DNA of 64,000 bases from Candidatus Latescibacterota bacterium (GCA_016187725.1 JACPJE010000055.1:37883-101882); one strand, 5' to 3'; positions 52,818-60,840 are shown, counted from the first letter of the stretch. Notes: generated by a model not told the origin, from the sequence alone. Made by a program: numbers and translations.

Positions 52818-53363
52818 TTGCGACCGAGCAGGAGAGAAGAAATCATCGCGGCGACCATCCAGTTGGTCGCCCAAAAAGGGGTGAAGGCAGCCACCATCCG
52901 GCAGATCACCACGGAAGCCGGGGTGACCGAAGGGGCGCTCTATCGCCACTTCACCAGCAAGGAGGACCTCTGCCAGCAGGTCTACGAGCGCATCGTGGCT
53001 GAGATGGCGGCGGCCAAGAAGCAGATGGCAGCCGGCCCCCTGCCGCTGCGCGACAAGCTGCGCGAGTGGGTGCGGCTCTCCTACGAGTACTTTGACCGCT
53101 ATCCCGAGGCCTTCACCTATGTCCTGCTTACCGCCCACAGCTTTGCAGCAGACGACATTTCGACCAGTCAGGGACGCTTGCTGATGCAGTTGTTCCAGAA
53201 GGAAAAAGGCGACGACACCACTCCGGAAATGGCCCTGTGCCTGTTCAGCGGCGTGCTGCTGAACGTGCCCAGGATGATCAACGAGGGCCAGTTCAAAGGA
53301 CCAGCGTCGCAGTACACCGAAGAGGTGACCAAGGCCATATGGCGCATCTTCCGCCTGGAGTGA
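52818..53363 (+). CDS. TetR-family transcriptional regulator
   Basis: 181 residues. The N-terminal helix-turn-helix (REEIIAATIQLVAQKGVKAATIRQITTEAGVTEGALYRHFTSKEDL) is a textbook TetR DNA-binding domain; the C-terminal ligand domain is helical and not assignable to a ligand. I choose TTG at 52818 because GGAGGGCGG lies at the right distance; the longer frame upstream reads through the operator. Its stop overlaps the GTG of the deacetylase gene, so the regulator heads an operon of overlapping genes that it probably represses. Confidence 0.92.
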   Translation: MRPSRREEIIAATIQLVAQKGVKAATIRQITTEAGVTEGALYRHFTSKEDLCQQVYERIVAEMAAAKKQMAAGPLPLRDKLREWVRLSYEYFDRYPEAFTYVLLTAHSFAADDISTSQGRLLMQLFQKEKGDDTTPEMALCLFSGVLLNVPRMINEGQFKGPASQYTEEVTKAIWRIFRLE

Positions 53364-53992
53364 AAAACGGCCGGGTGCTGGTGCTGGCCCCCCACACCGA
53401 CGACGGCGAGTTCGGCTGCGGCGGGACCATCAGCCGCTTTATCGCCGAGGGCCGGGAGGTGTTTTATGCCGCTTTCTCCACTGCCCAGGAATCGGTGCCG
53501 CCGGAATTCCCCCCCGATATCCTGGAGCAGGAGGTGAAGGCCGGCACCGCCGCGCTGGGCATCCCGCCGGCGAATCTGATGATCTACCAATACGCGGTGC
53601 GCCACCTGCCCCACGCGCGCCAGGAGATCCTGGAGGAGTTGGTGCGGCTGAAAAAGGAGATCGACCCAGGGACGGTGTTCCTGCCCAGCAGCCAGGATCT
53701 GCACCAGGATCACCAGACCATCTACATGGAGGGACTGCGGGCCTTCAAGATGGTCACCGTGCTGGGCTACGAGCTGCCCTGGAACAACCTGAGCTTCGAC
53801 TACCGTCATTTTGTGGTGCTGGACAGAAGCCACGTCCAGACCAAGATCGCGGCCCTGAGGTATTACCGCTCGCAACAACACCGGCCCTATATCCAGGAGG
53901 ATTTTCTCTGGGGCTGGGCGCGCAGCCGGGGGGGGCAGATCTCGGTGGAATTCGCCGAGGCCTTTGACGTGTTGCGCTGGGTGCTGCGGTGA
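53360..53992 (+). CDS. LmbE/PIG-L family N-deacetylase
   Basis: 210 residues. The zinc site is formed by H12, D15 (LAPHTDDGEFG) and the His of LHQDHQT (115-118), the pattern of the family, though the usual HPDD reads HTDD. These enzymes deacetylate N-acetylglucosaminyl groups in glycans, GPI, mycothiol or bacillithiol precursors. I start at the GTG overlapping the TetR stop because it gives the family-standard KNGRVLVLAPH beginning; ATG 53339 is an alternative. It ends with a GTGA overlap to the WbqC-like gene. Confidence 0.93.
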   Translation: MKNGRVLVLAPHTDDGEFGCGGTISRFIAEGREVFYAAFSTAQESVPPEFPPDILEQEVKAGTAALGIPPANLMIYQYAVRHLPHARQEILEELVRLKKEIDPGTVFLPSSQDLHQDHQTIYMEGLRAFKMVTVLGYELPWNNLSFDYRHFVVLDRSHVQTKIAALRYYRSQQHRPYIQEDFLWGWARSRGGQISVEFAEAFDVLRWVLR

Positions 53993-54681
53993 GCGGGATA
54001 TTGGCCGCCCACCAGCCCAATTACCTCCCCTGGGCCGGGTTCTTCTTCAAGCTGGGCCAGGCAGAGGTCTGGGTGATCGCCGACGACGTCCAGTACACCA
54101 GCCACGGCCTGATCAACCGCAACCGCATCCGCACTCCCGGCGGCTGGCAGTGGCTGAGCGTCCCGGTGTTGAGCCGGGGGCGAGGCCGGCAGCGCATCGG
54201 TGAGGTGGAGACCGACCCCGCCAGCACCTGGCGGCGCAAACACTGGAAGGCCCTGCAGTGCAACTACCGCCGCGCGCCCTTCTTTGCCCGGCATGCCCCT
54301 TTTCTGGAGGCGCTCTACCAACGGGAATGGCCTTGTCTGGTGGGTCTCAATCTGGAACTTTGTCTCTATATGATGCGGCAGTTCGACATCGATCTGGAAC
54401 TGCGCCGCAGCTCCCAGCTGGTGTTGCGCCAGGAGCGCACCGGGCGACTGGTGGACATGGCCCTGGCCTGCGGCGCCGCCGTGTACCTGGCCGGCGGCGG
54501 CGCCTCGCGCGATTACCTGGAGGAGGAGGAGTTCCGCCGCGCGGGGATCGAGTGCCGTTTCAGCGATTTTGCCCACCCGCTCTATCCCCAGTGCTGGCCG
54601 GGGTTCCAGCCCAACATGACGGCGCTGGATCTGCTCTTCAACTGCGGCCCTGATAGCCGGAAGGTACTGTTTGGCCACTAG
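53989..54681 (+). CDS. WbqC-family protein
   Basis: 230 residues. The start AAHQPNYLPWAGFFFKLGQAEVWVIADDVQY and the RNRIRTPGGWQWLSVPV segment are diagnostic of the WbqC family, found in O-antigen and other surface-glycan clusters. Its biochemical activity is not known; a role in amino-sugar modification has been proposed from gene context. It starts at GTG overlapping the deacetylase stop, and the glycosyltransferase start lies inside its 3' end. Confidence 0.92.
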   Translation: MSGILAAHQPNYLPWAGFFFKLGQAEVWVIADDVQYTSHGLINRNRIRTPGGWQWLSVPVLSRGRGRQRIGEVETDPASTWRRKHWKALQCNYRRAPFFARHAPFLEALYQREWPCLVGLNLELCLYMMRQFDIDLELRRSSQLVLRQERTGRLVDMALACGAAVYLAGGGASRDYLEEEEFRRAGIECRFSDFAHPLYPQCWPGFQPNMTALDLLFNCGPDSRKVLFGH

Positions 54682-55810
54682 CGTGTGTCTGCTGACCAAC
54701 GTCCACCACCCCTTGGACCAGCGCATCTTCTACAAGCAGGCCCTCAGCCTGGTGCGCGCCGGCCACCGCGTGGTGGTGGTCGGCCCGGGGCCGGCAGCCC
54801 TGGCGGGTTGCCGCGAAGGGGTGGAGATCCGCACCATGCCCCAGCCCCGCTCGCTTTGGGGGCGCTTGCGCAACCTGGGAAGGGTACTGCGGGCCGGCTG
54901 GGGGGCGCGGGCTCAGGTCTACCACCTCCACGATCCAGAGTTGCTGCCCGTGGGATTGCTCCTGCGCCTGATGGGCAAACAGGTGTTCTACGACGTGCAC
55001 GAGCACTTCCCCCAGGTGGCCCTGGTGCGCGGCTGGGTGCCCAGGCGGCTGCGCCGGCCCCTGGCGGCGCTGGTGAACCGGGCAGAGCGTTTCGGTGCCC
55101 GCTGGCTCAACGGGGTGGTGGGGGTGGTGGAGGAACAGGGGCCCCGGTTCAGGCATCGGCCTTTTGTCGCCGTCAAGAATTTCCCCCGCCTGGAGTGGTT
55201 CCCCCCCGCAAACGGCCAGGCGCGCACGGGCGCCGAGCTGATCCACGTCGGCTCCCTCTCCGAGGACCGGGGCGCGTTTTTGCTGCTGGAGATCATGCGC
55301 CTGCTCGGCCAGACCCACCCTCAGGTGCGGCTGCTCACTCTGGGCCCCTTCCACACCGCCCGCACCGAAAGGGTATTCCGGGAGCGGATACGGGCCTACG
55401 GACTCGAGGGCCGGGTGGAGTGCCAGACCACCGAGGTGCCCTACCAGGATTTGGGGCCCCTCATCCGCGCCAGCCGTATCGGGCTGGTTCCCGGCCAGAT
55501 TTCGCCCAAAAACCTGACCCCCTTTGTGCCCACCAAACTGTTCGAGTACCTGGCCTGCGGCCTGCCAGTGGTGGCCAGCGCGCTGCCTTCCATTCGCGGT
55601 TTCTACGCCGCCGCCGACTGGGGGATCCTGGTGGCGCCGCCAGATCCGGCGGCCCACGCCCGGGCCATCGCCCACCTGTTGGACCATCCAGCAGAGGCCA
55701 GGGCCAAAGGGGCGCGCGGGCGGATGGCCGTGGAAGCGCGCTTCAATTGGGCCCAGGAGGAGCAGAAGCTGCTGGCCTTCTACGCGCACCTGGAAGAGGT
55801 GAGCCGATGA
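54671..55810 (+). CDS. Glycosyltransferase, family 4 type (GT-B fold)
   Basis: 379 residues. The N-terminal Rossmann half has HHPLDQRIFYKQALSLVRAGH and YHLHDPELLPVGLLLRL; the C-terminal half holds the nucleotide-sugar site with KLFEYLACGLPVVASALPS, whose Glu contacts the sugar donor. It is a retaining glycosyltransferase for a cell-surface saccharide. It starts at TTG, 11 nt inside the end of the WbqC gene, and its stop overlaps the beta-barrel gene start. Donor and acceptor are unknown. Confidence 0.93.
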   Translation: MATSVCLLTNVHHPLDQRIFYKQALSLVRAGHRVVVVGPGPAALAGCREGVEIRTMPQPRSLWGRLRNLGRVLRAGWGARAQVYHLHDPELLPVGLLLRLMGKQVFYDVHEHFPQVALVRGWVPRRLRRPLAALVNRAERFGARWLNGVVGVVEEQGPRFRHRPFVAVKNFPRLEWFPPANGQARTGAELIHVGSLSEDRGAFLLLEIMRLLGQTHPQVRLLTLGPFHTARTERVFRERIRAYGLEGRVECQTTEVPYQDLGPLIRASRIGLVPGQISPKNLTPFVPTKLFEYLACGLPVVASALPSIRGFYAAADWGILVAPPDPAAHARAIAHLLDHPAEARAKGARGRMAVEARFNWAQEEQKLLAFYAHLEEVSR

Positions 55811-56610
55811 AAGAACTACTGCTGTTTTTGCTGGTAGCCGGACCGGCCTGGGCCGGGGCGTGGAGCCAGGCAAAGGGGCATTGCTACGCCAAGAGTTCCG
55901 GGATTTTCTACAATGCGGACAAGGTGTTCGACGAGATGGGCAAGCGCCGGGCCCTGGGCATGGACCACGATCGCTTTGAATCCGCCCAGGGTTTCCTCTA
56001 TTTGGAATACGGCCTGAGAGACCGCCTGACCCTTTTGATCCAGGCCGGCGGCGGACAACTGATCGCCAAAAACGATCTTTTGCGCAAGGAAACCACCGGC
56101 ATCGGCGACCTGGAGCTGGGCCTCAAGTATCAGTTGGTGGACCGGCCAGTGGTGGTGTCGCCTTATCTGAGCCTCAAACTGCCCACCGGCTACCACCGGG
56201 CCTACGATCCCCCCCTGGGCACCGGAAAGGTGGACCTGGAGGCCAGATTGCTGCTGGGCCGTTCGCTCTTTCCCCTGCCTCTGTACCTGGGCGCAGAGAC
56301 CGGGTACCGCCGGCGGGGAGGGCGCTTCTCCGACCAGGTTTCTTATGCCATTGAGGTGGGTGGGTCGCAGCAGCGGGTGTTCGCCAAGGTCTATGTAGAG
56401 GGGAAGGAGACCCTCAGCGGCAATCGGGAGAGCAGCGGGGAGGTGGGGGTATTCCAGATCTCCGAAGGGGATTTCGCCAAAGCCGGAGTGAACCTGGCCC
56501 TGAGTCTGGCCGGACCCCTGTGGATGGACTTGCTGGTCGAGGGGATCTTCGCCGGAGACAACATCGGCGCCGGCCGCTCGTGGGGCCTGGGCTTTGCCTA
56601 TCGCTACTGA
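55807..56610 (+). CDS. Outer-membrane beta-barrel protein, transporter-like
   Basis: 267 residues. A signal peptide (LLLFLLVAGPAWAG) precedes alternating strands typical of a 10-14 stranded barrel, such as FLYLEYGLRDRLTLLIQAGG, LELGLKYQLV and PYLSLKLPTGY, ending with the aromatic C-terminal Tyr (GLGFAYRY) that outer-membrane proteins use for assembly. The pattern resembles the Phenol_MetA_deg/putative transporter group. It is the fifth gene of the overlapping TetR-led chain. Function in glycan export or small-molecule passage is a guess. Confidence 0.82.
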   Translation: MKELLLFLLVAGPAWAGAWSQAKGHCYAKSSGIFYNADKVFDEMGKRRALGMDHDRFESAQGFLYLEYGLRDRLTLLIQAGGGQLIAKNDLLRKETTGIGDLELGLKYQLVDRPVVVSPYLSLKLPTGYHRAYDPPLGTGKVDLEARLLLGRSLFPLPLYLGAETGYRRRGGRFSDQVSYAIEVGGSQQRVFAKVYVEGKETLSGNRESSGEVGVFQISEGDFAKAGVNLALSLAGPLWMDLLVEGIFAGDNIGAGRSWGLGFAYRY

Positions 56611-56625
56611 ACGAGGAGTGGAAAG

Positions 56626-57753
56626 ATGAAACGACGCCGTTTTCTGCGGGCCGGCAGCATGGTGGCCATCTCGGCCATTGTCCCGGCCCTGGGATGCGAC
56701 CGCAACGAGGTGCAGATCACCGCCATGCCCACCGCGCCCGACATGGACCTGCCGCCGGACACCCCTGCGGCGCAGATGCCCCTGCCGCCGATCACCCCCA
56801 ATGACCGCTTCTATCTTCAGTCGATCAACGGCAAGGATTACGATCCCCGGGTCAATGCCGGCGGTTGGCAGTTGCAGATGGACGGGCTGGTGGACCGGCC
56901 CCTGAAGGGCCTGAGCTACGCCGAGATCACCGCCATGCCCCTCCAGCGGCAAACCCTCACCCTCCAGTGCATCGGCAACTGGATCGGCGGCCCTCTGGTG
57001 GGCAACGCCGAGTGGGGCGGCACCCCCTTTGCCAACCTGCTGGACCTGGCCGGGGTACAGCCGGGAACCCTCAGGGTGAAGTTCTACAGCATCGACGGGT
57101 ACACCACCGCCATTCCCCTGGAGCGGGCCCGGCGTGCCGAGGTGCTGCTGGTCTGGGAGATGAATGGCGAAGTCCTGCCCTCCAGACACGGATACCCGCT
57201 GCGCCTGATCAATCCGGGCCACTACGGCCAGAAGATGCCCAAGTGGATCACCCGCATCGAGTTGATCGACGACGAGTACAAGGGGTACTGGGAGAGCAAG
57301 CCGGAGAACAAACCCTACAAGTGGTCGGACGAAGCCCGGGCCACGGTAAATTCGCGCATCGACGCTCCACTGTCCCTGTGGGACGATGTCCAGGACCCGG
57401 CCAACGGCGGCGTGGCGAGGACCTACCAGACCCTCAGGGGAAAGCCGGGCGACCCCTTCGTCGTCCACGGGATCGCCATGGCTGGCGAGCGGCAGGTGGC
57501 GCGGGTAGAGGTGAGCACCGACGGCGGGATGACCTGGGAAGAAGCCCATATCACCAGCCAGTCCCTGCCCAATATCTGGATAACCTGGGGCTACGAATGG
57601 CTCCTGCCCCCCACGGGTCGTTACGAAATCACCACCCGGGCCACGGACAGCGAGGGGAACACCCAGCCCCAGGAAGACAAGGGCGTGGACCTGTACGACG
57701 GGCGCACCGGCTGGCACCGCGTGCCGGTGGAGGTGGTGCGTACCGAGGGGTAG
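56626..57753 (+). CDS. Sulfite-oxidase-family molybdopterin oxidoreductase, Tat lipoprotein
   Basis: 375 residues. RRRFLRAG near the N terminus is a Tat signal, and ALGC (C24) is a lipobox, so the folded, cofactor-loaded protein should be exported and lipid-anchored. The oxidoreductase molybdopterin domain has LQCIGN with the molybdenum-ligating Cys C115, then SRHGYPLRLINPGHYGQKMPKW; a C-terminal Mo-co dimerisation domain follows (VARVEVSTDGGMTWEEA). It probably oxidises or reduces a small sulfur or other oxyanion compound. GAGGAG precedes the ATG 15 nt after the beta-barrel gene, so it may be in the same operon. Confidence 0.93.
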   Translation: MKRRRFLRAGSMVAISAIVPALGCDRNEVQITAMPTAPDMDLPPDTPAAQMPLPPITPNDRFYLQSINGKDYDPRVNAGGWQLQMDGLVDRPLKGLSYAEITAMPLQRQTLTLQCIGNWIGGPLVGNAEWGGTPFANLLDLAGVQPGTLRVKFYSIDGYTTAIPLERARRAEVLLVWEMNGEVLPSRHGYPLRLINPGHYGQKMPKWITRIELIDDEYKGYWESKPENKPYKWSDEARATVNSRIDAPLSLWDDVQDPANGGVARTYQTLRGKPGDPFVVHGIAMAGERQVARVEVSTDGGMTWEEAHITSQSLPNIWITWGYEWLLPPTGRYEITTRATDSEGNTQPQEDKGVDLYDGRTGWHRVPVEVVRTEG

Positions 57754-57789
57754 CGTTGGCAACTGTCGTGTACCAAGAGAAAAAGGGGT

Positions 57790-57818
57790 TTGTGCTTTCT
57801 CTTCGACAAAGTTATAAT
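57790..57818 (+). promoter_or_regulatory. Promoter of the DUF1326/OsmC genes
   Basis: TTGTGC (57790-57795), 17-nt spacer, TATAAT (57813-57818). It implies a leader of about 110 nt before the ATG at 57936, which has no obvious riboswitch. Confidence 0.5.
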
Positions 57819-57935
57819 ACTGTCAAATTTGTTTGTCCTATGAAACCTTCTTTCTGTTTACCGAACCGGGAAGTTTGAGCTGCGAGAACTGCTCATCGCT
57901 CTCTTCTTCAAACCCATAAGCCCAGGAGGCTGAAG

Positions 57936-58625
57936 ATGAAACCGCTGCGTCTCCTCACCGGATTTGCCCTGATCGTCGGCTTGGCCTCAACTGCCCAGAG
58001 TCAGCAACAGAAGGTCAAATACAAGATCTCCGGCGATTACGTCGAGGGCTGCGCGTGCCAGATTCTGTGCGCCTGTGATTTCGGACAGGATGCCAACAAC
58101 AAGATGGGCTGCCAGGGAACCCTGGTCTGGCACATCGACAAGGGAAAGTACGGAGACACGAAGTTAGATGGACTCACGGTGATGGGCATGCTGCTCAAAC
58201 CCGTCCAGAATATGTCGGCCTCCATGGGCAAGATGGAAGGCGGCCTCTACGTGGATGAGAAGGCCAGTGAAGCACAGCGCCAGGCTCTGGCAGCGATCAT
58301 CGCGGATCAGTACGGAGCGCTGTTCGGCAAGCTCAGCGGCCCCAAGGCCGTGCCCATCTCCTTCAGCAAGGGCATGGCAGACAAGGAAGGGCTCGCCGGC
58401 GAATATTCAATAGAAATACCCCATATGCTGACGCTGAAGATCACGGCGATCAAGGACTCGGCGGGCAAGAGGAGCGGACGGTTGAATGCGCCGGGTGGTA
58501 TGGCTCCGGTGCAATACCAGGGGAAGAGCGTCACCCATACCTATGACGACCAGGCATGGGCCACCACCTGGGATCTGGCCGGCAGAAACGCGCTCTACAA
58601 CCGGTTTGAACTCGCCAGTAAATAG
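57936..58625 (+). CDS. DUF1326 secreted protein
   Basis: 229 residues. Signal peptide (LLTGFALIVGLASTAQSQ), then the DUF1326 signature near residues 32-60: YVEGCACQILCACDFG with four Cys, and a further Cys in MGCQG. Family function is unknown; the clustered Cys suggest metal binding or redox work in the periplasm. CAGGAGG precedes the ATG. The OsmC-like gene follows after 5 nt, so both are probably one transcript. G+C content looks lower than in flanking genes. Confidence 0.9.
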   Translation: MKPLRLLTGFALIVGLASTAQSQQQKVKYKISGDYVEGCACQILCACDFGQDANNKMGCQGTLVWHIDKGKYGDTKLDGLTVMGMLLKPVQNMSASMGKMEGGLYVDEKASEAQRQALAAIIADQYGALFGKLSGPKAVPISFSKGMADKEGLAGEYSIEIPHMLTLKITAIKDSAGKRSGRLNAPGGMAPVQYQGKSVTHTYDDQAWATTWDLAGRNALYNRFELASK

Positions 58626-58630
58626 ACACG

Positions 58631-59146
58631 ATGAAAGCAGAAGAACTCCGATCCGCCCAAGCACCGCTGAAAGAGCGTTACCGGGAACAGCCTCAAACTG
58701 CGCAGATCACGCTCAAGGCTGAGGGCCGCCTTGGCGAGGGAATATCCTGCAAGGTTCAAACGGGCAAGGCGCTGGTCGAAGCCGGTTTGCATCCTGCGAC
58801 AGGTGGCACTGGATTGGCAGCCTGTTCAGGTGATATGCTACTCGAAGCACTTGTGGCTTGTGCCGGCGTGACGCTGAGCGCTGTGGCAACGGCCATTGGG
58901 ATCGAGATTCACCAAGGGATCGTTCGCGCCGAAGGTGGTCTGGATTTCCGCGGCACCTTGGGGGTTTCCAAGGAAGTAGCGGTGGGCTTTCAGCGAATTC
59001 ACCTGTATTTTGACCTGGCTACCGATGCTTCAGAAGAGCAACTGGCCACGCTGATCCGGCTGACGGAGCGGTACTGTGTGGTGTACCAGACTCTTCGGCA
59101 ATCACCAGAGATCACTGTTGCTCGCGGCCTTCACCTGACGGCATAG
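58631..59146 (+). CDS. OsmC/Ohr-family peroxiredoxin-like protein
   Basis: 171 residues. OsmC fold with the two reactive Cys: C77 in LVACAGVTL and C149 in ERYCVVYQT. Such proteins reduce organic hydroperoxides, often with lipoyl cofactors. The middle segment MLLEALVACAG is typical. It starts 5 nt after the DUF1326 gene and has no signal peptide, so it acts in the cytoplasm. It fits a local theme of oxidant and metal stress. Confidence 0.93.
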   Translation: MKAEELRSAQAPLKERYREQPQTAQITLKAEGRLGEGISCKVQTGKALVEAGLHPATGGTGLAACSGDMLLEALVACAGVTLSAVATAIGIEIHQGIVRAEGGLDFRGTLGVSKEVAVGFQRIHLYFDLATDASEEQLATLIRLTERYCVVYQTLRQSPEITVARGLHLTA

Positions 59147-59176
59147 ATGGTTTCCCTCTCACCTGGAGGTCAGGAC

Positions 59177-59257
59177 ATGAGATCCGTGTGCTGCTGGGGC
59201 TGGTGCACGCTCTGCGCCGTGGGCCAGGACAAACTCAAAGCGTTCACAGGAGTATGA
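59177..59257 (+). CDS. Possible 26-residue Cys-rich small protein
   Basis: The frame MRSVCCWGWCTLCAVGQDKL... has four Cys in its first 13 residues and is preceded by GGAGGTCAGGAC, an excellent ribosome site. It ends in TGA just before the ribosome site of the next gene. It may be a metal-binding microprotein, a leader peptide or the remnant of a larger gene. Nothing similar is known to me. Confidence 0.35.
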   Translation: MRSVCCWGWCTLCAVGQDKLKAFTGV

Positions 59258-59497
59258 AGAAGTTATGAACAGCCGCTATCGTCTTTCGGCAGGGGTACTC
59301 AGCCTCTTCTTCCTCTGGAACTGCGCCGGCCCCGCCCAAAAGGCAGCGCCTTCCCCAGCGCCGCCTCCTGCGGCGGCGATGGGCCTGGTGGCTGCGCGTT
59401 TTCCCGACGCCCTGGCGCGCTTCGGGAAATGGGAGGAGATCCTGCAGGAGCCGGCTCCCCCTGCAGACCTGCGCTTCAGCACTGGGGTGTGGCAGGA

Positions 59498-59623
59498 CCC
59501 CTCGTTGATCAAGGTCACCCGCGCTCCCAACTGGGCTGCCTTCAGGGCCGCCGCGAATGCTGCCGAGCCCCCGCCGACGACGAGCAGATGGGCCTCTGGG
59601 TCACAACAGCGCATTGCCTCCAT
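59498..59623 (-). pseudogene. Mercuric-reductase-like flavoprotein, first ~42 codons only
   Basis: Starting at ATG 59623 with GAGGAGAAGC upstream, the minus strand encodes a clear FAD-binding Rossmann start, LLVVGGGSAAFAAALKA then QLGARVTLINEG, as at the beginning of MerA or related disulfide reductases. The expected next block (GGTCVNVGCVPSK with the redox Cys pair) is missing: similarity stops at about 59498, where the opposing lipoprotein gene ends. It is a 5' remnant joined tail to tail with that gene. Confidence 0.65.
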
Positions 59624-59640
59624 GCTTCTCCTCCTCACTC

Positions 59641-59672
59641 GTCACTTTTTGCCGAAACCGGCAAAAGGTGAC
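59641..59672. repeat. 14-bp inverted repeat upstream of the reductase remnant
   Basis: GTCACTTTTTGCCG (59641-59654) is complementary to CGGCAAAAGGTGAC (59659-59672) with one mismatch (pairing as G-T in RNA) and a 4-nt loop. It could be a hairpin or an operator belonging to the lost reductase gene. Confidence 0.55.
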
Positions 59673-59703
59673 AGCCAACTGCAAAGATAGGAGTAAAATC
59701 TTC

Positions 59704-59718
59704 TGTTCACGGTGAACA
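59704..59718. promoter_or_regulatory. Operator-like palindrome TGTTCAC-G-GTGAACA
   Basis: A perfect 7+1+7 hyphenated palindrome, with a partial repeat of the half-site (TTCACGG) 9 nt further on. A -10-like TAAAAT lies just upstream (59694-59699). It lies about 100 nt before the small periplasmic Cys protein gene and is a likely regulator-binding site. Confidence 0.5.
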
Positions 59719-59820
59719 TTTCACGGTCCTTCCGCAGTAGTTTTCCTATTTTTCTATCTGCTGCTGAACCGCAGTGATCCCAACTTTCACCCAACTTCTC
59801 ACCTGAGGAGGTAGAATCCT

Positions 59821-60267
59821 ATGACCCGTTCTCGATTCACATCCCTCACTTTGCTCCTGGCCACCTTCGCGCTGGGGGTGGGCAGTGTCGCGCTCGCAAG
59901 AGCTGAAGAGGGGACGCCAGCCGCCGAAAAGCAGATGGCGACAGCGCCGGCCGAACAGCCGGCGGTGGTCGAAGGCGAGATGGTGGACATGAAGTGCTAT
60001 GTGGCCATGGACATGCCTGGCGGTGGCAAGCATCACGAATGCGCGGTGAAGTGCGCCAAGATGGGCATCCCCGCCGGCGTGGTGGACAAGGGCGGCGAAG
60101 TCTTCACGGTGCTGGCTCCTGCGGGCGGCCTCGCCGACCTGATGGGCAAGACCGTCCGAATCACCGGCACCAAAGCCCAGAAGAGCACCGCCATCATCCC
60201 CGAGAAGGTGGAGGTCAAAGAAGGGGACAAGTGGACGGAGGTCAAGCTTCCCGAGGGGATGATGTAA
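59821..60267 (+). CDS. Small secreted Cys-containing protein, function unknown
   Basis: 148 residues. Signal peptide (SLTLLLATFALGVGSVALARA), an Ala/Pro linker, then VEGEMVDMKCYVAMDMPGGG and HHECAVKCAKMG, with three Cys and a His pair, followed by an OB-like beta region (DLMGKTVRITGT). Proteins of this type are periplasmic and are common in environmental Gram-negatives; a metal-related role is possible from the Cys/His set. GAGGAGGTAGAATCC precedes the ATG. Confidence 0.85.
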   Translation: MTRSRFTSLTLLLATFALGVGSVALARAEEGTPAAEKQMATAPAEQPAVVEGEMVDMKCYVAMDMPGGGKHHECAVKCAKMGIPAGVVDKGGEVFTVLAPAGGLADLMGKTVRITGTKAQKSTAIIPEKVEVKEGDKWTEVKLPEGMM

Positions 60268-60298
60268 TATCCTGATTCATCTGCTCTACACCGCTGGC

Positions 60299-60840
60299 TC
60301 ATTCGATGGGGGTCGCCACGCCCAGGACCCATTGCTGCCCGGCAGGGTAATTCTGCCCGCCCAACGACTGGCGCAGTCCCAGCTCCAGTTCCGCGTGTCT
60401 GGACAGCTTAAGGAGCGGCCAAACTGGGCCACCAAGTCGAAGTCCCACTGTCCTTCGCCCACCGGGATCAACCCGTCTTCGTTGCGGAACCTCCCGGTGG
60501 GCGCCTTGACCGCGGCCTTGAGGGTGAGGACGGCCGGGGCATTGAGCATTTTCCATCTGAGCCAAAGGCGCAGATCCCCGAACCCGGCCTCTGCAGGCGG
60601 CTCCGGGCGGGTGGCATCTGCGAGGCGTTGGTCAAAGTAGGGGAACTGCGCCCCGGCCTCCAGGCGGACAGTGATCCCGTAGGCACCCTCGGCGAACAGG
60701 GCCCTGGACGAGTAGCGTCCGCCGAAGCGGTAGGGTCTGCGCGTCCCAGCCGGATAGAGCTGACCGCCCGAGAATTCCGGGTTGGCGATGTACCACTCTC
60801 CGGTCTGCTGCTGGAAGTAGTGTCTGACAGAAAACTCCAT
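60299..60840 (-). pseudogene. Outer-membrane barrel protein, truncated and frameshifted
   Basis: The first frame (from 60840) encodes barrel-type sequence, for example GEWYIANPEFSGG, YRFGGRYSSRALFAEGAYG and VLTLKAAVKAPTGRF, but has no signal peptide. At about 60408-60412 the sense moves to the adjacent frame, which ends with a good barrel terminus (AELELGLRQSLGGQNYPAGQ then VLGVATPIE). The whole is only ~180 codons, short for this transporter-like family (about 270), so sequence is missing from the middle and the N terminus as well. Confidence 0.7.

Larger units (their letters stand above)
59265..59690 (+). pseudogene. Lipoprotein gene, 3' part replaced at a rearrangement junction
   Basis: The N terminus has a lipoprotein-like signal (LSAGVLSLFFLWNC) and a Pro/Ala linker, then a plausible domain up to about GVWQD (59500). 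From about 59500 onward the plus frame is antisense to the start of a flavoprotein reductase gene reading from 59623 on the minus strand, so the remaining ~60 codons are spurious. The original 3' half of the lipoprotein gene is lost. Family not recognised. Confidence 0.6.

Noticed and set aside
53360..55810. Bacillithiol-like synthesis by the deacetylase plus glycosyltransferase
   Set aside because: A PIG-L deacetylase with a GT4 enzyme recalls BshB/BshA, but the third enzyme BshC is absent, WbqC and a beta-barrel are present instead, and the glycosyltransferase resembles polysaccharide enzymes.
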